A stretch of 64,000 nt of DNA from JAJPKK01 sp963802745 (GTDB lineage: Bacteria; Pseudomonadota; Alphaproteobacteria; Rhizobiales; Xanthobacteraceae), in contig CAWDKL010000056.1 in assembly GCA_963802745.1 (NCBI GenBank), positions 219,870 to 283,869 on the forward strand. The letters are read 5' to 3'. Position numbers and translations under genes: made by a program. Position 1 is the stretch's first letter. Each line of letters starts with the position of its first letter. This document shows, piece by piece, positions 56,053 to 64,000 of this stretch. The notes beneath the pieces are model-generated. The model saw only the letters and a list, made by a program, of their open reading frames with translations, searched no databases and was not told where the DNA came from.

Positions 56053-56787
56053 CTACCCGATCCTTCCCAGCGCCGGGAACCATTCGAGCAGATAATAGCT
56101 CGCCTCGCTGAATAGGCCGGTGAGGAATGCGACGCCGGTGATCACCAGCAGCCCGCCCATCGCCTTTTCCACCATGGCGAGATGGCGCTTGAAGCGCGCG
56201 ATGAAGGCCGCGCACGGCTCGACCGCGAGCGCCGCCAGGATGAACGGAATGCCGAGCCCGGCCGAATAGACCGCGAGCAGCCCGGCGCCCTTGGCGACGG
56301 TTTCCTTCGACGCAGCGACCGCCAGGATCGCAGCCAGGATCGGCCCGATGCACGGCGTCCAGCCGAACGCGAAGGCGAGCCCCATTGCGTAGGCGCCCCA
56401 CAGGCCGACCGGACGCGCCATCGGGGCGCGTTTTTCGCGCAGCAGGATGTCGAGCCGGGTGAGGCCCAGGAAATGCAGGCCCATGGCGATGATGGCGATG
56501 CCGGCAAGCGTCCCAAGCTCGGCCGAATAGGCTTGGACCAGGGAGCCGATCACGCTCGCACTCGCCCCGAAGGCGATGAACACCGTAGAGAAGCCGGCGA
56601 CGAACAACAGCGCCGCGAACACCGTATCGGCCCGCACCATCGGTTCCGGCTCGGCATCGGCGAGCCGTTCGAGCGAGGTGCCGGCGAGGTAGACGAGATA
56701 AGGCGGCACCAGCGGCAGCACGCAGGGCGAGAGAAAGCTCAAGATCCCGGCGAACAGCGCGGCCGCGATAGTGACATCGGCGTTCAT
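56053..56787 (-). CDS. ccdA: Cytochrome c biogenesis / thiol-transport protein CcdA
   Basis: 244 residues with six or seven membrane helices. It carries reducing power across the membrane to periplasmic thioredoxin-like proteins for cytochrome c maturation. The two redox cysteines are Cys22 (LSPCVLPLVPPY) and Cys146 (GWTPCIGPI), as in the DsbD/CcdA family. Its start is 12 bases after the SDR stop, so they are co-transcribed. Confidence 0.93.
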   Translation of the reverse strand: MNADVTIAAALFAGILSFLSPCVLPLVPPYLVYLAGTSLERLADAEPEPMVRADTVFAALLFVAGFSTVFIAFGASASVIGSLVQAYSAELGTLAGIAIIAMGLHFLGLTRLDILLREKRAPMARPVGLWGAYAMGLAFAFGWTPCIGPILAAILAVAASKETVAKGAGLLAVYSAGLGIPFILAALAVEPCAAFIARFKRHLAMVEKAMGGLLVITGVAFLTGLFSEASYYLLEWFPALGRIG

Positions 56788-56799
56788 TGTTTTAATCCG

Positions 56800-57540
56800 T
56801 CACGCCGATCTGCCGCCGTTGACGCCGACGATCTGACCGGTGATGTAGGAAGCCACATCATCATTCGCGAGAAAAGCGATGACTTGTGCAATTTCATCGG
56901 GCTCCCCGATCCGCCCGAGCGGAATGCCGGCGACCATGCCGGCCTTGCGCTCCGGCGTGCCGGTAAAGCGGTTCAGCATCCCGGTCTCGATCGGTCCCGG
57001 TGCTACTGCGTTGATGCGGATCCCGAACTCGGCCATCTCCAGTGCGGCAGCCTTCGTCAAGCCCTCGACCGCATGCTTGCTGGCACAATATACGGAGGCT
57101 CCGGCAACCCCCTTATGACCGGCAACCGACGATATGTTGATGATGCTTCCACTACGCTGTGCCACCATCACGCGCAGCTCGTGTTTCATACAGAGCAGTG
57201 TTCCCAAGACATTGGTGTCGAAGGTTGCCGCATAGGTCGCGGCGGACTGCTCGACCACCGGCCCCGGCTTGCCTTCGGTGCCGGCATTGTTGACGGCCAC
57301 ATCGATACGGCCAAATGTTTCGACCGCGGCATTGATCAGCCGGCGGACATCCTCTTCATCGCGGACATCGGCGCGGATGAACGCCGCGCCATCGGCCCCC
57401 TCGGCAAACAGCTCCTCCGCCAGTTTTTGGCCGTCCTGGTCGTGACGGCCGGAGACCACGACACGCGCTCCTCCGCGGGCGAATTCCAGCGCGGTCGCAC
57501 GGCCGATTCCCGTGAGGGCGCCGGTAATGAGTGTGCACAT
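56800..57540 (-). CDS. SDR-family oxidoreductase
   Basis: 246 residues, NAD(P)-dependent. Cofactor motif TGALTGIGRA at the N-terminus, VNNAGTEG near residue 85, catalytic Ser in NISSVAG and Tyr-Lys in YCASKHAVEGL, and the C-terminal ITGQIVGVNGG typical of classical SDRs. AAGGA is 8 bases before the ATG. Upstream partner of ccdA in one transcript; the pairing has no obvious metabolic logic. Confidence 0.92.
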   Translation of the reverse strand: MCTLITGALTGIGRATALEFARGGARVVVSGRHDQDGQKLAEELFAEGADGAAFIRADVRDEEDVRRLINAAVETFGRIDVAVNNAGTEGKPGPVVEQSAATYAATFDTNVLGTLLCMKHELRVMVAQRSGSIINISSVAGHKGVAGASVYCASKHAVEGLTKAAALEMAEFGIRINAVAPGPIETGMLNRFTGTPERKAGMVAGIPLGRIGEPDEIAQVIAFLANDDVASYITGQIVGVNGGRSA

Positions 57541-57836
57541 GAATTAAATCCTTTCGGTCTCGTGAGGAGGTCGCCGATACGCGGCGAGAGCCACAACCCA
57601 GATATAAGGCGGATACACGGCGCCGACGTATTGTTCGCTGCTCCTTGGTGGAGCCGATCATAACAAGCACGTCCGTGCCCGCTGCAATTCGCCCGGTCCT
57701 GGTGCAGCCTAGAAAGCGCCGCGGCGGCGGAAAAAGTCGGCACGGCACTGCCGGACGCCGCGATGGTAGGTCGAGAGTGGCCATCATGTTGAAGGCGGGC
57801 GTGTGGCTTGACCTCGATCCGTGCTACATGAACGCC

Positions 57837-58411
57837 ATGAACGTCGCACTGACCCGGCCGTGGACCGTCGAACGCTTTCTTGCCTGGGCGGACCGGCAAG
57901 AAGGGCGCTACGAGTTCGACGGCGTCCGTCCTGTGGCCATGACCGGTGGCACGGCCGACCATAATCGCATCACGATCAATATTCTTGCTGCGTTGCGATT
58001 ACGGCTGCGGGGCACCCTTTCGCTGCCTACGGGCCGGACCTTGGGATCAGAACCGGGGCTAGCCGCGTTCGCTATCCTGACGCCCTCGTGACCTGCACCA
58101 AATTTCCGGGCACCGAACGGCTCGCCCCCGACCCCGTCGTAGTTTTTGAAGTATTGAGTGCGGAATCCGGCCGCCGTGATCGCATCGAAAAAGTCCCGGA
58201 ATACGCGGCCGTCCCGTCGATCCGCCGCTACGTCATTGTCGAGTTGGCGAGCAGCGGGCTTTTCGTTCTGCACCGGCAAAGCGGCAATGACGCTTTCACC
58301 GCAACGACGCTGACGGGCGACGAGCTGCTTGCATTGCGGGAAATCGGCATCGCGATTCCGGTTGCGGAGTTTTACGAGGGCGTCGCGTTCGACGAGACGC
58401 CGACGGAGTGA
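57837..58411 (+). pseudogene. Uma2-family endonuclease-like gene, frameshifted
   Basis: The first part MNVALTRPWTVERFLAWADR and RYEFDGVRPVAMTGGTADHN, and the second part RYPDALVTCTKFPGTE, VVFEVLSAESGRRDRIEKV and YVIVE belong to one Uma2 (DUF820) protein with the PD-(D/E)xK-like fold. The frame breaks near 58022-58026. One missing base after GCTGC would restore YGPDLGIRTGASRVRYPDAL and give about 191 residues, the usual size. Unlike the other frameshifts here this is a deletion. Confidence 0.8.
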
Positions 58412-58504
58412 TGGTTACCGCCAAGCCTTCGGCGCGGTGCACGGGAACTTGATCGGGTCGGCCGGAATGGACTTGGGCCGACACCGATGCAGGGGGGCAG
58501 CCCT

Positions 58505-59383
58505 TCACTTCCGCCCCGGTTTGAAATACCGCAAATCCGGCGGCGGCTGGTCCTTCTTGGAAGGCATCAGCAGGCCGTCACCACTGAGGAAATACGCCTC
58601 ATCGTTGATCATCACGTGCACGTTGTTTTCCGCGCACACGGTCTCGTTCCACCAGATCGGCTGGTCGCTCGCGTCGCGGCGATAATCCTTGGTGACGACC
58701 CAGGGCCGGGTCAGCGCATGGTCGATCGTGGTGATCTCGTCATGCAGCATGTTCGGGTTGGTCGCGTCGAGATAGATGCGTTCCTTGATGATGGTCTGGT
58801 TGTCCTCGTGCAGCGGCAGCCCGGTCATCTCGAAGGTGCGCGGTCCCTTCAGGCCGCGGGTTTCGACCAAGAGCGTGTCGAAGCGGCCGTCGCCGTCGTC
58901 GTCCACCCAGCGGCCGATCGAATAGCCGGCGAATTGCGGATTGTCCGCCATGTTGGCGGGAAAGTCGCGCCCGTCGGTATAGATGCGGCGGTTGTCGTGG
59001 ATATGGTCGATCAAAATGTAGGTGGTCTCCGGCATGACCACGATTTCCATCTCCCCGTAAGGGCCCATGATGCGCGGCATGCCGGGGGATAGGCAGCGAT
59101 AGGTCGGATCGCCGGCTTGGCCGCCTTGCGCCTGGTCGGCCAGATTGGCCTCGAAAATCTTTTGGTACTCTGGCGTCAGCGGCGCCTGCTGTTCGGGGCC
59201 GGCCGGCTTGTGCGGATCGAACTGAACGCCGAAGTAGCGTCCGTTCGGCACGGCGACGCGCCGCCACTGCCCCTTGAGATTGGGATATTTGGTGTCGTCG
59301 AACGCACGGGCGCCGGCGGGTGCCAGCAGCACCGCAACCGACACCGCCAAGCCCATCGCCGCAATGTGACGCAGACTACGCAT
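58505..59383 (-). CDS. Secreted protein of unknown function with Asp-rich loop (paralogue 2)
   Basis: 292 residues, signal peptide (cleavage near ARAF, residue 27). Co-linear with the protein at 46016-46909: FDDTKYPNLKGQWRR, PLTPEYQKIFEANLADQAQG, CLSPGMPRIM, YILIDHIHDNRRIYTDGRDF, GYSIGRWVDDDGDGRFD, GLKGPRTFEMTGLPLHEDNQ, MLHDEITTIDHALTRPWVV, CAENNVHV and DGLLMPSKKDQPPPDLRYF. The Asp loop (161-169) lacks the final Glu of paralogue 1. GGGAGG precedes the ATG. Monocistronic. Confidence 0.82.
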   Translation of the reverse strand: MRSLRHIAAMGLAVSVAVLLAPAGARAFDDTKYPNLKGQWRRVAVPNGRYFGVQFDPHKPAGPEQQAPLTPEYQKIFEANLADQAQGGQAGDPTYRCLSPGMPRIMGPYGEMEIVVMPETTYILIDHIHDNRRIYTDGRDFPANMADNPQFAGYSIGRWVDDDGDGRFDTLLVETRGLKGPRTFEMTGLPLHEDNQTIIKERIYLDATNPNMLHDEITTIDHALTRPWVVTKDYRRDASDQPIWWNETVCAENNVHVMINDEAYFLSGDGLLMPSKKDQPPPDLRYFKPGRK

Positions 59384-59476
59384 ACGTGCCTCCCTGTGAC
59401 GCCGGTCTTTGGCGACCTGTCGTTTACGGGGAGCCTAAGCGGTTCGGCCAAAAAGCGCAAAGCTTCGCCTCTCGAT

Positions 59477-59531
59477 GGAGCGCGGGCGTCCCGCCCGCTC
59501 TTTGGTCATGCGGGCGGGACGCCCGCGCTCC
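59477..59531. repeat. Long perfect inverted repeat
   Basis: GGAGCGCGGGCGTCCCGCCC (continuing GC) pairs with its exact complement across an 11-base spacer, arms of 22 bases. It lies between the paralogue-2 promoter region and the end of ccrM. A REP-like hairpin of a type common in GC-rich genomes. Confidence 0.8.
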
Positions 59532-59570
59532 GGGGGAGAGATTAAGGTACGCGTAAATTGTTGCGGTTGC

Positions 59571-60719
59571 CTACAGCGGCCGCCCGGCGCGGATTTCCGC
59601 CCGCAAGGCATCGATCGAGGTCAGGGCGCCGGCCCGTTCCACATACCAGAACGTCCAGCCGTTGCAGGCATCGAGGCCCTGCGCCAGCGCGCCGATGCGA
59701 TGGATCGAACCGACCTGGTCGCCGAGCGCGATCGCGCCATCGGGGCGCACCAAGGCGGTGTGGCGGCGCCGCGCGTCGTGCAAATTGGCGCCGGGCGCAA
59801 TCATGCCGCGTTCGATCAGCGCCGCGAACGGCACCCGCGGCACTTCGCGCGCGGTCTGGAACGACGCCAGCGTGGCGGCAGGCAGCGGCGCGACGGCGGC
59901 GATGCGGCGCTCCGCCGCTTCGATATAGCCGGCGTCGCGTTCGATGCCGATGAAGCGGCGGCCCAGGCGCTTGGCCACCGCGCCGGTGGTGCCGGAGCCG
60001 CAGAACGGGTCGAGCACCACATCGCCGGCGCGCGAGGACGACAGGATGACACGGGCGAGCAGCGCCTCCGGCTTCTGGGTCGGATGCAATTTCCTGTCGT
60101 CGTCGCCCTTGAGGCGCTCGGGGCCGGTGCACAGCGGAATGGTCCAGTCGGAGCGGACCTGGATGTCCTCATTGCCGGCCTTCAAGGCGTCGTAGTTGAA
60201 GGTATAGCGCCGCGCCGCGGGATCGCGCGAGGCCCAGATCAGCGTCTCGTGCGCATTGGTGAACCGGCGGCCGCGAAAATTCGGCATCGGATTGGTCTTG
60301 CGCCAAATCACGTCGTTGAGGATCCAGAAGCCGAGGTCCTGCAGGATCGTGCCGACGCGGAAGATGTTGTGATAGGATCCGATCACCCACAGGGTGGCGT
60401 TCGGCTTCATCACCCGCCGGCAGGCCAACAGCCAGGCGCGGGTGAAATGGTCATAGGCGGCGAAATCGGCGAATTTGTCCCAATCGTCATCGACGGCATC
60501 GACGGTGGACTGGTTATTGGGGCGCAGGAGATCGCCCTGGAGCTGAAGATTGTAGGGCGGATCGGCGAAAACGAGATCGATGCACCCCGCAGGCAGCCGC
60601 GACAGTTCCGCCACGCAATCGCCGCGCATGATGCGCGGCTGTTGCGCGAATGCAGGATCGTCGGCGGGGTTGACGCGGGGCGTCCTTCGGGACGCCCCGC
60701 CACGCGGCATGACCATCAT
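59571..60719 (-). CDS. ccrM: CcrM-type adenine DNA methyltransferase (GANTC)
   Basis: 382 residues as drawn. Beta-class N6-adenine methyltransferase: motif IV DPPYNLQLQGDLLRPNN (Asp53) precedes motif I VLDPFCGSGTTG (Asp237). The stretch VIGSYHNIFRVGTILQDLGF then WILNDVIWRKTNPMPNF and the C-terminal domain VGSIHRIGALAQGLDACNGW match Caulobacter CcrM, which methylates GANTC and times the cell cycle. The start is uncertain: ATGs at 60719, 60716, 60710 and 60629 are in frame, and a strong palindrome lies at 60676-60701 inside the first codons. Confidence 0.92.
   Translation of the reverse strand: MMVMPRGGASRRTPRVNPADDPAFAQQPRIMRGDCVAELSRLPAGCIDLVFADPPYNLQLQGDLLRPNNQSTVDAVDDDWDKFADFAAYDHFTRAWLLACRRVMKPNATLWVIGSYHNIFRVGTILQDLGFWILNDVIWRKTNPMPNFRGRRFTNAHETLIWASRDPAARRYTFNYDALKAGNEDIQVRSDWTIPLCTGPERLKGDDDRKLHPTQKPEALLARVILSSSRAGDVVLDPFCGSGTTGAVAKRLGRRFIGIERDAGYIEAAERRIAAVAPLPAATLASFQTAREVPRVPFAALIERGMIAPGANLHDARRRHTALVRPDGAIALGDQVGSIHRIGALAQGLDACNGWTFWYVERAGALTSIDALRAEIRAGRPL
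60676..60701. repeat. REP-like perfect palindrome at the 5' end of ccrM
   Basis: GCGGGGCGTCC-TTCG-GGACGCCCCGC, an 11-base perfect stem closed by a four-base loop. On the ccrM mRNA strand the loop reads CGAA. If translation starts at 60710 or 60719 the palindrome encodes GGASRRTPR; if it starts at 60629 the palindrome is untranslated leader. Confidence 0.75.
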
Positions 60720-61076
60720 GGAACTCTGATGCAGCGTCGGCGACGCGGAACCTGCAACCGACGCACGGACCGTGACAGCCGAAGGTAAAGATCGTGTTAA
60801 CCAAACCGCCACGCCTGGCGCGTGCGGCATGGATCGCCACATTGCGGTGGCACGCCGCGTGTGCCGGGACCGGAATTGATGATATGAGGGATGCAAGCTG
60901 CGAAGCCGGGGCTGCGGCGGCGGGGCGGACTGGAAGGGCGGGCGTTCCGGCTGCATGAACAAAGCGCGGAACGCCGGCCGCCATCGTGGTGTCGGCGGCG
61001 GTCTCGGAACCGCGATGAACGAAAGCCCAGCCCACCGAAGCCCAGCCACCGATGGGACGAATGACGGAGCGCGACA

Positions 61077-62009
61077 ATGCGTTTGGACGACAGTGAATTG
61101 AGCAGCAATATCGAGGATCGGCGCGGCGAGGGCGGCGGTGGCGGTGGATTCGGCCTGGGGGGCGGCGGCGGCCTCGGGATCGGCACCATCGTGATCCTTG
61201 GACTGATCGGCTGGGCGCTCGGGATCGATCCGCGGCTGCTGATCGGCGGCGCTTCGGTGCTCTCGGGTTCAAGGTCGGACGTTCAGCATTCGCAGCCGGT
61301 CGGCCAGGCCCGGCGCACCGGCGCGCCGAGCGACGAAACCGGTCGCTTCGTCGCCACCGTGCTGGGCAATATCGAGGTCGAGTGGACCGACATTTTCCGC
61401 GAATATGGGCGCACCTATCGCAAACCCGTGCTGGTGCTCTACCAGGGCCGGACCGCTGCCGCCGGCTGCGGCACCGCCCAAAACGCAATGGGTCCATTCT
61501 ATTGTCCGGGTGACCAGAAAATTTACCTGGACACGTCGTTTTTCCGTGAAATCGAGACCAAGTTCGGGGGGTGCTCCGGAAAATCGTGCCAATTTTCCCA
61601 GGCCTATGTGATCGCCCATGAATTCGGTCACCACATCCAAAACCTGCTCGGCATTCTGCCGAAGGTTCAGCAGCAGCAACAAGGATTGGATCGCGCCGGC
61701 GCAAACCGCCTCCAGGTGCGGGTAGAATTGCAGGCCGATTGCTTCGCCGGCCTGTGGGCCGGTCATGCCAATACCCGCCTGCAAAAGGCCGGCAAGCCAC
61801 CGCTGGTCGAGCCCGGAGATATCGAGGCGGCGATGACGACGGCTTCCGCGATCGGCGACGACACGCTGCAGCGCAAGGCGACCGGCCGGGTGGTCCCGGA
61901 CAGTTTCACCCACGGCTCCGCCGAGCAGCGGCAGCGCTGGTTCATGACCGGATACCGCCAGGGAACCATCACGGCGTGCGATACCTTTGGGAACGGCGTC
62001 AATCTTTGA
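61077..62009 (+). CDS. Neutral zinc metallopeptidase (YpfJ family)
   Basis: 310 residues. Gly-rich N-terminus, one membrane helix (about residues 33-50), then the catalytic domain with the zinc motif VIAHEFGHHIQ (His181, Glu182, His185) and the third-ligand region VELQADCFAGLWAGHA. Ends SAEQRQRWFMTGYRQGTITACDTF. Function in the envelope is unknown. GGAG lies 7 bases before the ATG. Divergent from ccrM. Confidence 0.9.
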   Translation: MRLDDSELSSNIEDRRGEGGGGGGFGLGGGGGLGIGTIVILGLIGWALGIDPRLLIGGASVLSGSRSDVQHSQPVGQARRTGAPSDETGRFVATVLGNIEVEWTDIFREYGRTYRKPVLVLYQGRTAAAGCGTAQNAMGPFYCPGDQKIYLDTSFFREIETKFGGCSGKSCQFSQAYVIAHEFGHHIQNLLGILPKVQQQQQGLDRAGANRLQVRVELQADCFAGLWAGHANTRLQKAGKPPLVEPGDIEAAMTTASAIGDDTLQRKATGRVVPDSFTHGSAEQRQRWFMTGYRQGTITACDTFGNGVNL

Positions 62010-62018
62010 GCCGCCCGA

Positions 62019-62282
62019 TTAAGGCCAACACCGTTCACTTAGCCATAGGATGCGCCCGCCCCCTCTCCCCATCGTTCTTCACGATGGGGAGAGGGTTGGG
62101 GTGAGGGGCAGGTGCCAGCGCAGGCGGCGCGGCCGATCGTCTCTTGTAGCTGCGCGGATTACCTGCCCGGAAGCCCTCACGTGCTCCCGCCCCTCACCCT
62201 AACCCTCTCCCCACGGCGTGAAGAACGCCGTGGGGAGAGGGGACGCGCGCATCCCAGGTTAAGTGAACGGTATTGCGTTTAA
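62019..62282. repeat. MITE-like element, copy E (inverted orientation)
   Basis: 264 bases from TTAAGGCCAACACCGTTCAC to GTTAAGTGAACGGTATTGCG and TTTAAG. The ATCGTTCTTCACGAT hairpin comes first and the CGGCGTGAAGAACGCCG hairpin second, opposite to copies A, B and D, so this copy is inverted. It fills most of the gap between the zinc peptidase and moaB. Confidence 0.85.
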
Positions 62283-62441
62283 GCCCGTTGACGGCTGGGA
62301 GATTGCAAACCGCAATCCGCCATGGTGCGCCGCCGAGAATCCAGAACCGCAAACCGGCGGTTAGGGATTTCGGGTTCGGACTTTGAGCTGAGCGCCGAAA
62401 TGGCGGATGAGGCGTTCGAAACTTCCACAACGAGGAGCGAC

Positions 62442-63005
62442 ATGCCCGGCATCGACGCGACCAAAAATTTCGTAGCACTGCGCATCGCGGTGCTGACGGT
62501 CTCGGATTCGCGGTCACTCGACGACGATAAGTCCGGCGCCACGCTGGCCGAGCGCATTGCCAAGGCCGGTCACACGCCGGCGGCGCGTGCCATCGTCACC
62601 GACGACGTGGAGCGGATTCGCGGCCAGGTGCAGTCCTGGATCGCGGATCCGGCCGTCGATGTCATCATCACCACCGGCGGCACCGGGTTTACCGGACGCG
62701 ACGTGACGCCGGAGGCGGTGGAGCCGCTGTTCGAAAAGCGCATGGATGGGTTTGCCATGCTGTTTCTGATGCTCAGCTACGGCAAGATCGGCACCTCGGC
62801 GATCCAGACCCGCGCCACCGCCGGCGTTGCCGGGGCGACCTATATCTTCTGCCTGCCGGGCTCGCCCGGCGCCTGCCGGGACGCCTGGGACGACATTTTG
62901 GTCCATCAGCTCGATTACCGTTACCGGCCGTGCAACTTCGTCGAGATCATGCCGCGGCTCGATGAGCACCTGCGCCGCGCCAAGGCCCAGGGGGCAACCG
63001 TGTAG
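62442..63005 (+). CDS. moaB: Molybdenum cofactor biosynthesis protein B
   Basis: 187 residues. Molybdopterin adenylyltransferase-like protein. LRIAVLTVSDSRSLDDDKSG at the N-terminus, VIITTGGTGFTGRDVTPEAV with the MPT-binding TGGTG loop, FLMLSYGKIGTSAIQTRATAG and IFCLPGSPGACRDAWD. GAGGAG is five bases before the ATG at 62442; the upstream open frame is not coding. It stands alone. It would serve molybdenum enzymes such as the partner of the 2Fe-2S subunit at 9974. Confidence 0.93.
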   Translation: MPGIDATKNFVALRIAVLTVSDSRSLDDDKSGATLAERIAKAGHTPAARAIVTDDVERIRGQVQSWIADPAVDVIITTGGTGFTGRDVTPEAVEPLFEKRMDGFAMLFLMLSYGKIGTSAIQTRATAGVAGATYIFCLPGSPGACRDAWDDILVHQLDYRYRPCNFVEIMPRLDEHLRRAKAQGATV

Positions 63006-63126
63006 TCTGTTGGTTCGATATCGCTAGACCATCAATTCCATGAAAGTTGTCATAACGAGGGATTCCTCTTGAGTTTCCGGACTCTATATAGGTCGGGTGT
63101 GTCCCTTATGGAGCTCTTGGAAGGTC

Positions 63127-64000
63127 ATGGCGGCGTGGCGGCGGGCGATTGAATTGTGGCTTGAGGTTGAGGATAGGTTGCGGTTGGAGGCGATTGCGCA
63201 ATCGCGAACTGAGCCGGCGGGCCGGGTCGAGCGGGCGCGGATATTGCTGGCCTATCGGGAAGAGTCTTCGTTTTTCGCGGTGGCCCGAGCGCTGCGACTG
63301 CATCATCAGACGGTGCAGCGCTGTGTCGAGCGCGCCGTGGCCGAAGGCCCGATGGCGGCGCTGGACGACCGCCCGCGTCCCGGGCGGACACCGACCATTA
63401 CGCTTGAGGCCAAGGCCTGGCTGGCATCGTTGGCGTGCCGGAAGGCCAAGGAGCTTGGCTATCCCCACGAGCTGTGGACAACGCGGCTTCTGGCGGGTCA
63501 TGCGCGCGAGCACGGACCGGCGGAGGGCCACGCCTGCTTTGCCAAGCTGGCGCAGGGCACGGTGTGCAAGATCCTCGGCCGGGACGAGGTGAAGCCGCAC
63601 AAAGTGCGCTACTACGTGGAAATGTTGCCGCGACCCGATTTTGACGCCAAGATGGCCGGCGTGCTGGACGTCTATCGGGAGGTGCAAAGCATCAAGACCG
63701 CAGCAGCCGCAGCGAAAAGCGAGCCAAGCGATGCGGTGGCGATCATCTCCTACGACGAGAAACCCGGCATCCAGGCGATCGCAACCACGTCCCCAGACCT
63801 GCCCCCCGTACCCCGCGAGCATGCCAGCTTCACGCGCGACTACGAATACAAGCGCCACGGCACCGTCAGCTTGCTGGCCGGCATCAACCTGATCAGCGGA
63901 AAGGTCCATGCCCTGGTTAGAAACCGCCATCGCAGCCGCGAATTCATCGAATTCCTCAAGCTTGCCGACGCCGCCTATCCGGCCCACACGGCGATCAAGG
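63127..64000 (+). mobile_element. IS630-family transposase, cut by the window end
   Basis: Open frame of 291 codons running off the window. An N-terminal helix-turn-helix region (ERARILLAYREESSFFAVAR then RLHHQTVQRCVERAV), the DDRPRPGRTPTI linker, then the catalytic core beginning VAIISYDEKPGIQAIATTSP (first Asp of the DDE triad) and HGTVSLLAGINLISGKVHAL. The second Asp and Glu should lie just past the end. The left inverted repeat was not resolved; AGGTC just before the ATG is a poor ribosome-binding site, so the start may be elsewhere. Confidence 0.85.

Noticed and set aside
62019..64000. The IS630 element as the source of the MITE-like repeats
   Set aside because: No GTTCACTTAA-type end was found in the 120 bases upstream of the transposase frame, and its right end is outside the window, so a link cannot be supported.

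Overview
The window reads as chromosomal DNA of a high-GC alphaproteobacterium of the order Hyphomicrobiales, close to Bradyrhizobium, Pseudolabrys or Xanthobacteraceae-type genomes. The reasons are the F1 ATP synthase operon atpHAGDC without F0 genes, a CcrM-type GANTC methyltransferase, an HWE-family histidine kinase, two Bug (TctC-like) periplasmic receptors, DUF2853 and PsiE-type proteins, and REP-like GGCCGGGACAAGCCCGGCC palindromes. Nearly every gene has a GGAG-type Shine-Dalgarno sequence, and many starts overlap the previous stop as ATGA.

Layout. 1-4131: tightly overlapping Mrp/Mnh cation/proton antiporter operon in the order E-F-G-(DUF4040)-B-C-D, with mrpG frameshifted. 4435-5439: glutaminase. 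6298-9523: divergent MFS transporter and FAD aromatic hydroxylase. 9974-12480: a lone 2Fe-2S subunit of the molybdenum hydroxylase family, divergent from a PQQ dehydrogenase with a lanthanide-type active site. 12811-17030: DUF2853, PsiE, an L,D-transpeptidase lipoprotein, CorA and a membrane protein. 17380-23805: glutamate-synthase-like flavoprotein, EF-P with its lysine ligase EpmA, RlmH, CtpA, RppH. 24017-29046: F1 ATP synthase. 29651-34132: Bug receptor plus D-aminoacylase, a carboxymuconolactone-decarboxylase-like protein and an orphan hydrogenase-type small subunit. 34479-44783: secreted protein, zinc alcohol dehydrogenase, PAP2 phosphatase, a frameshifted cytochrome c/Vgb-propeller fusion, HWE kinase with a broken response regulator, and a frameshifted H+-pyrophosphatase. 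45216-63005: accessory region with an orphan LivG-type ATPase, two paralogous secreted proteins of unknown function, Nudix, hydrolases, a lower-GC YncE propeller, an antitoxin/DUF4926 overlap, a second Bug receptor, CcdA, SDR, broken Uma2, CcrM, zinc peptidase and MoaB. 63127-64000: start of an IS630-family transposase.

The energy-related genes (Mrp-type antiporter, F1 ATPase, proton pyrophosphatase) all act on ion gradients. The unusual material is (i) a family of about 250-bp MITE-like elements with terminal inverted repeats, (ii) several orphan subunits whose usual partners are absent, (iii) a repeated pattern of single-base insertions in otherwise well-conserved genes, and (iv) a pair of uncharacterised secreted paralogues with an EF-hand-like loop. 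No CRISPR array, rRNA or tRNA gene was recognised. No complete new defence or biosynthetic system can be claimed from the sequence alone.
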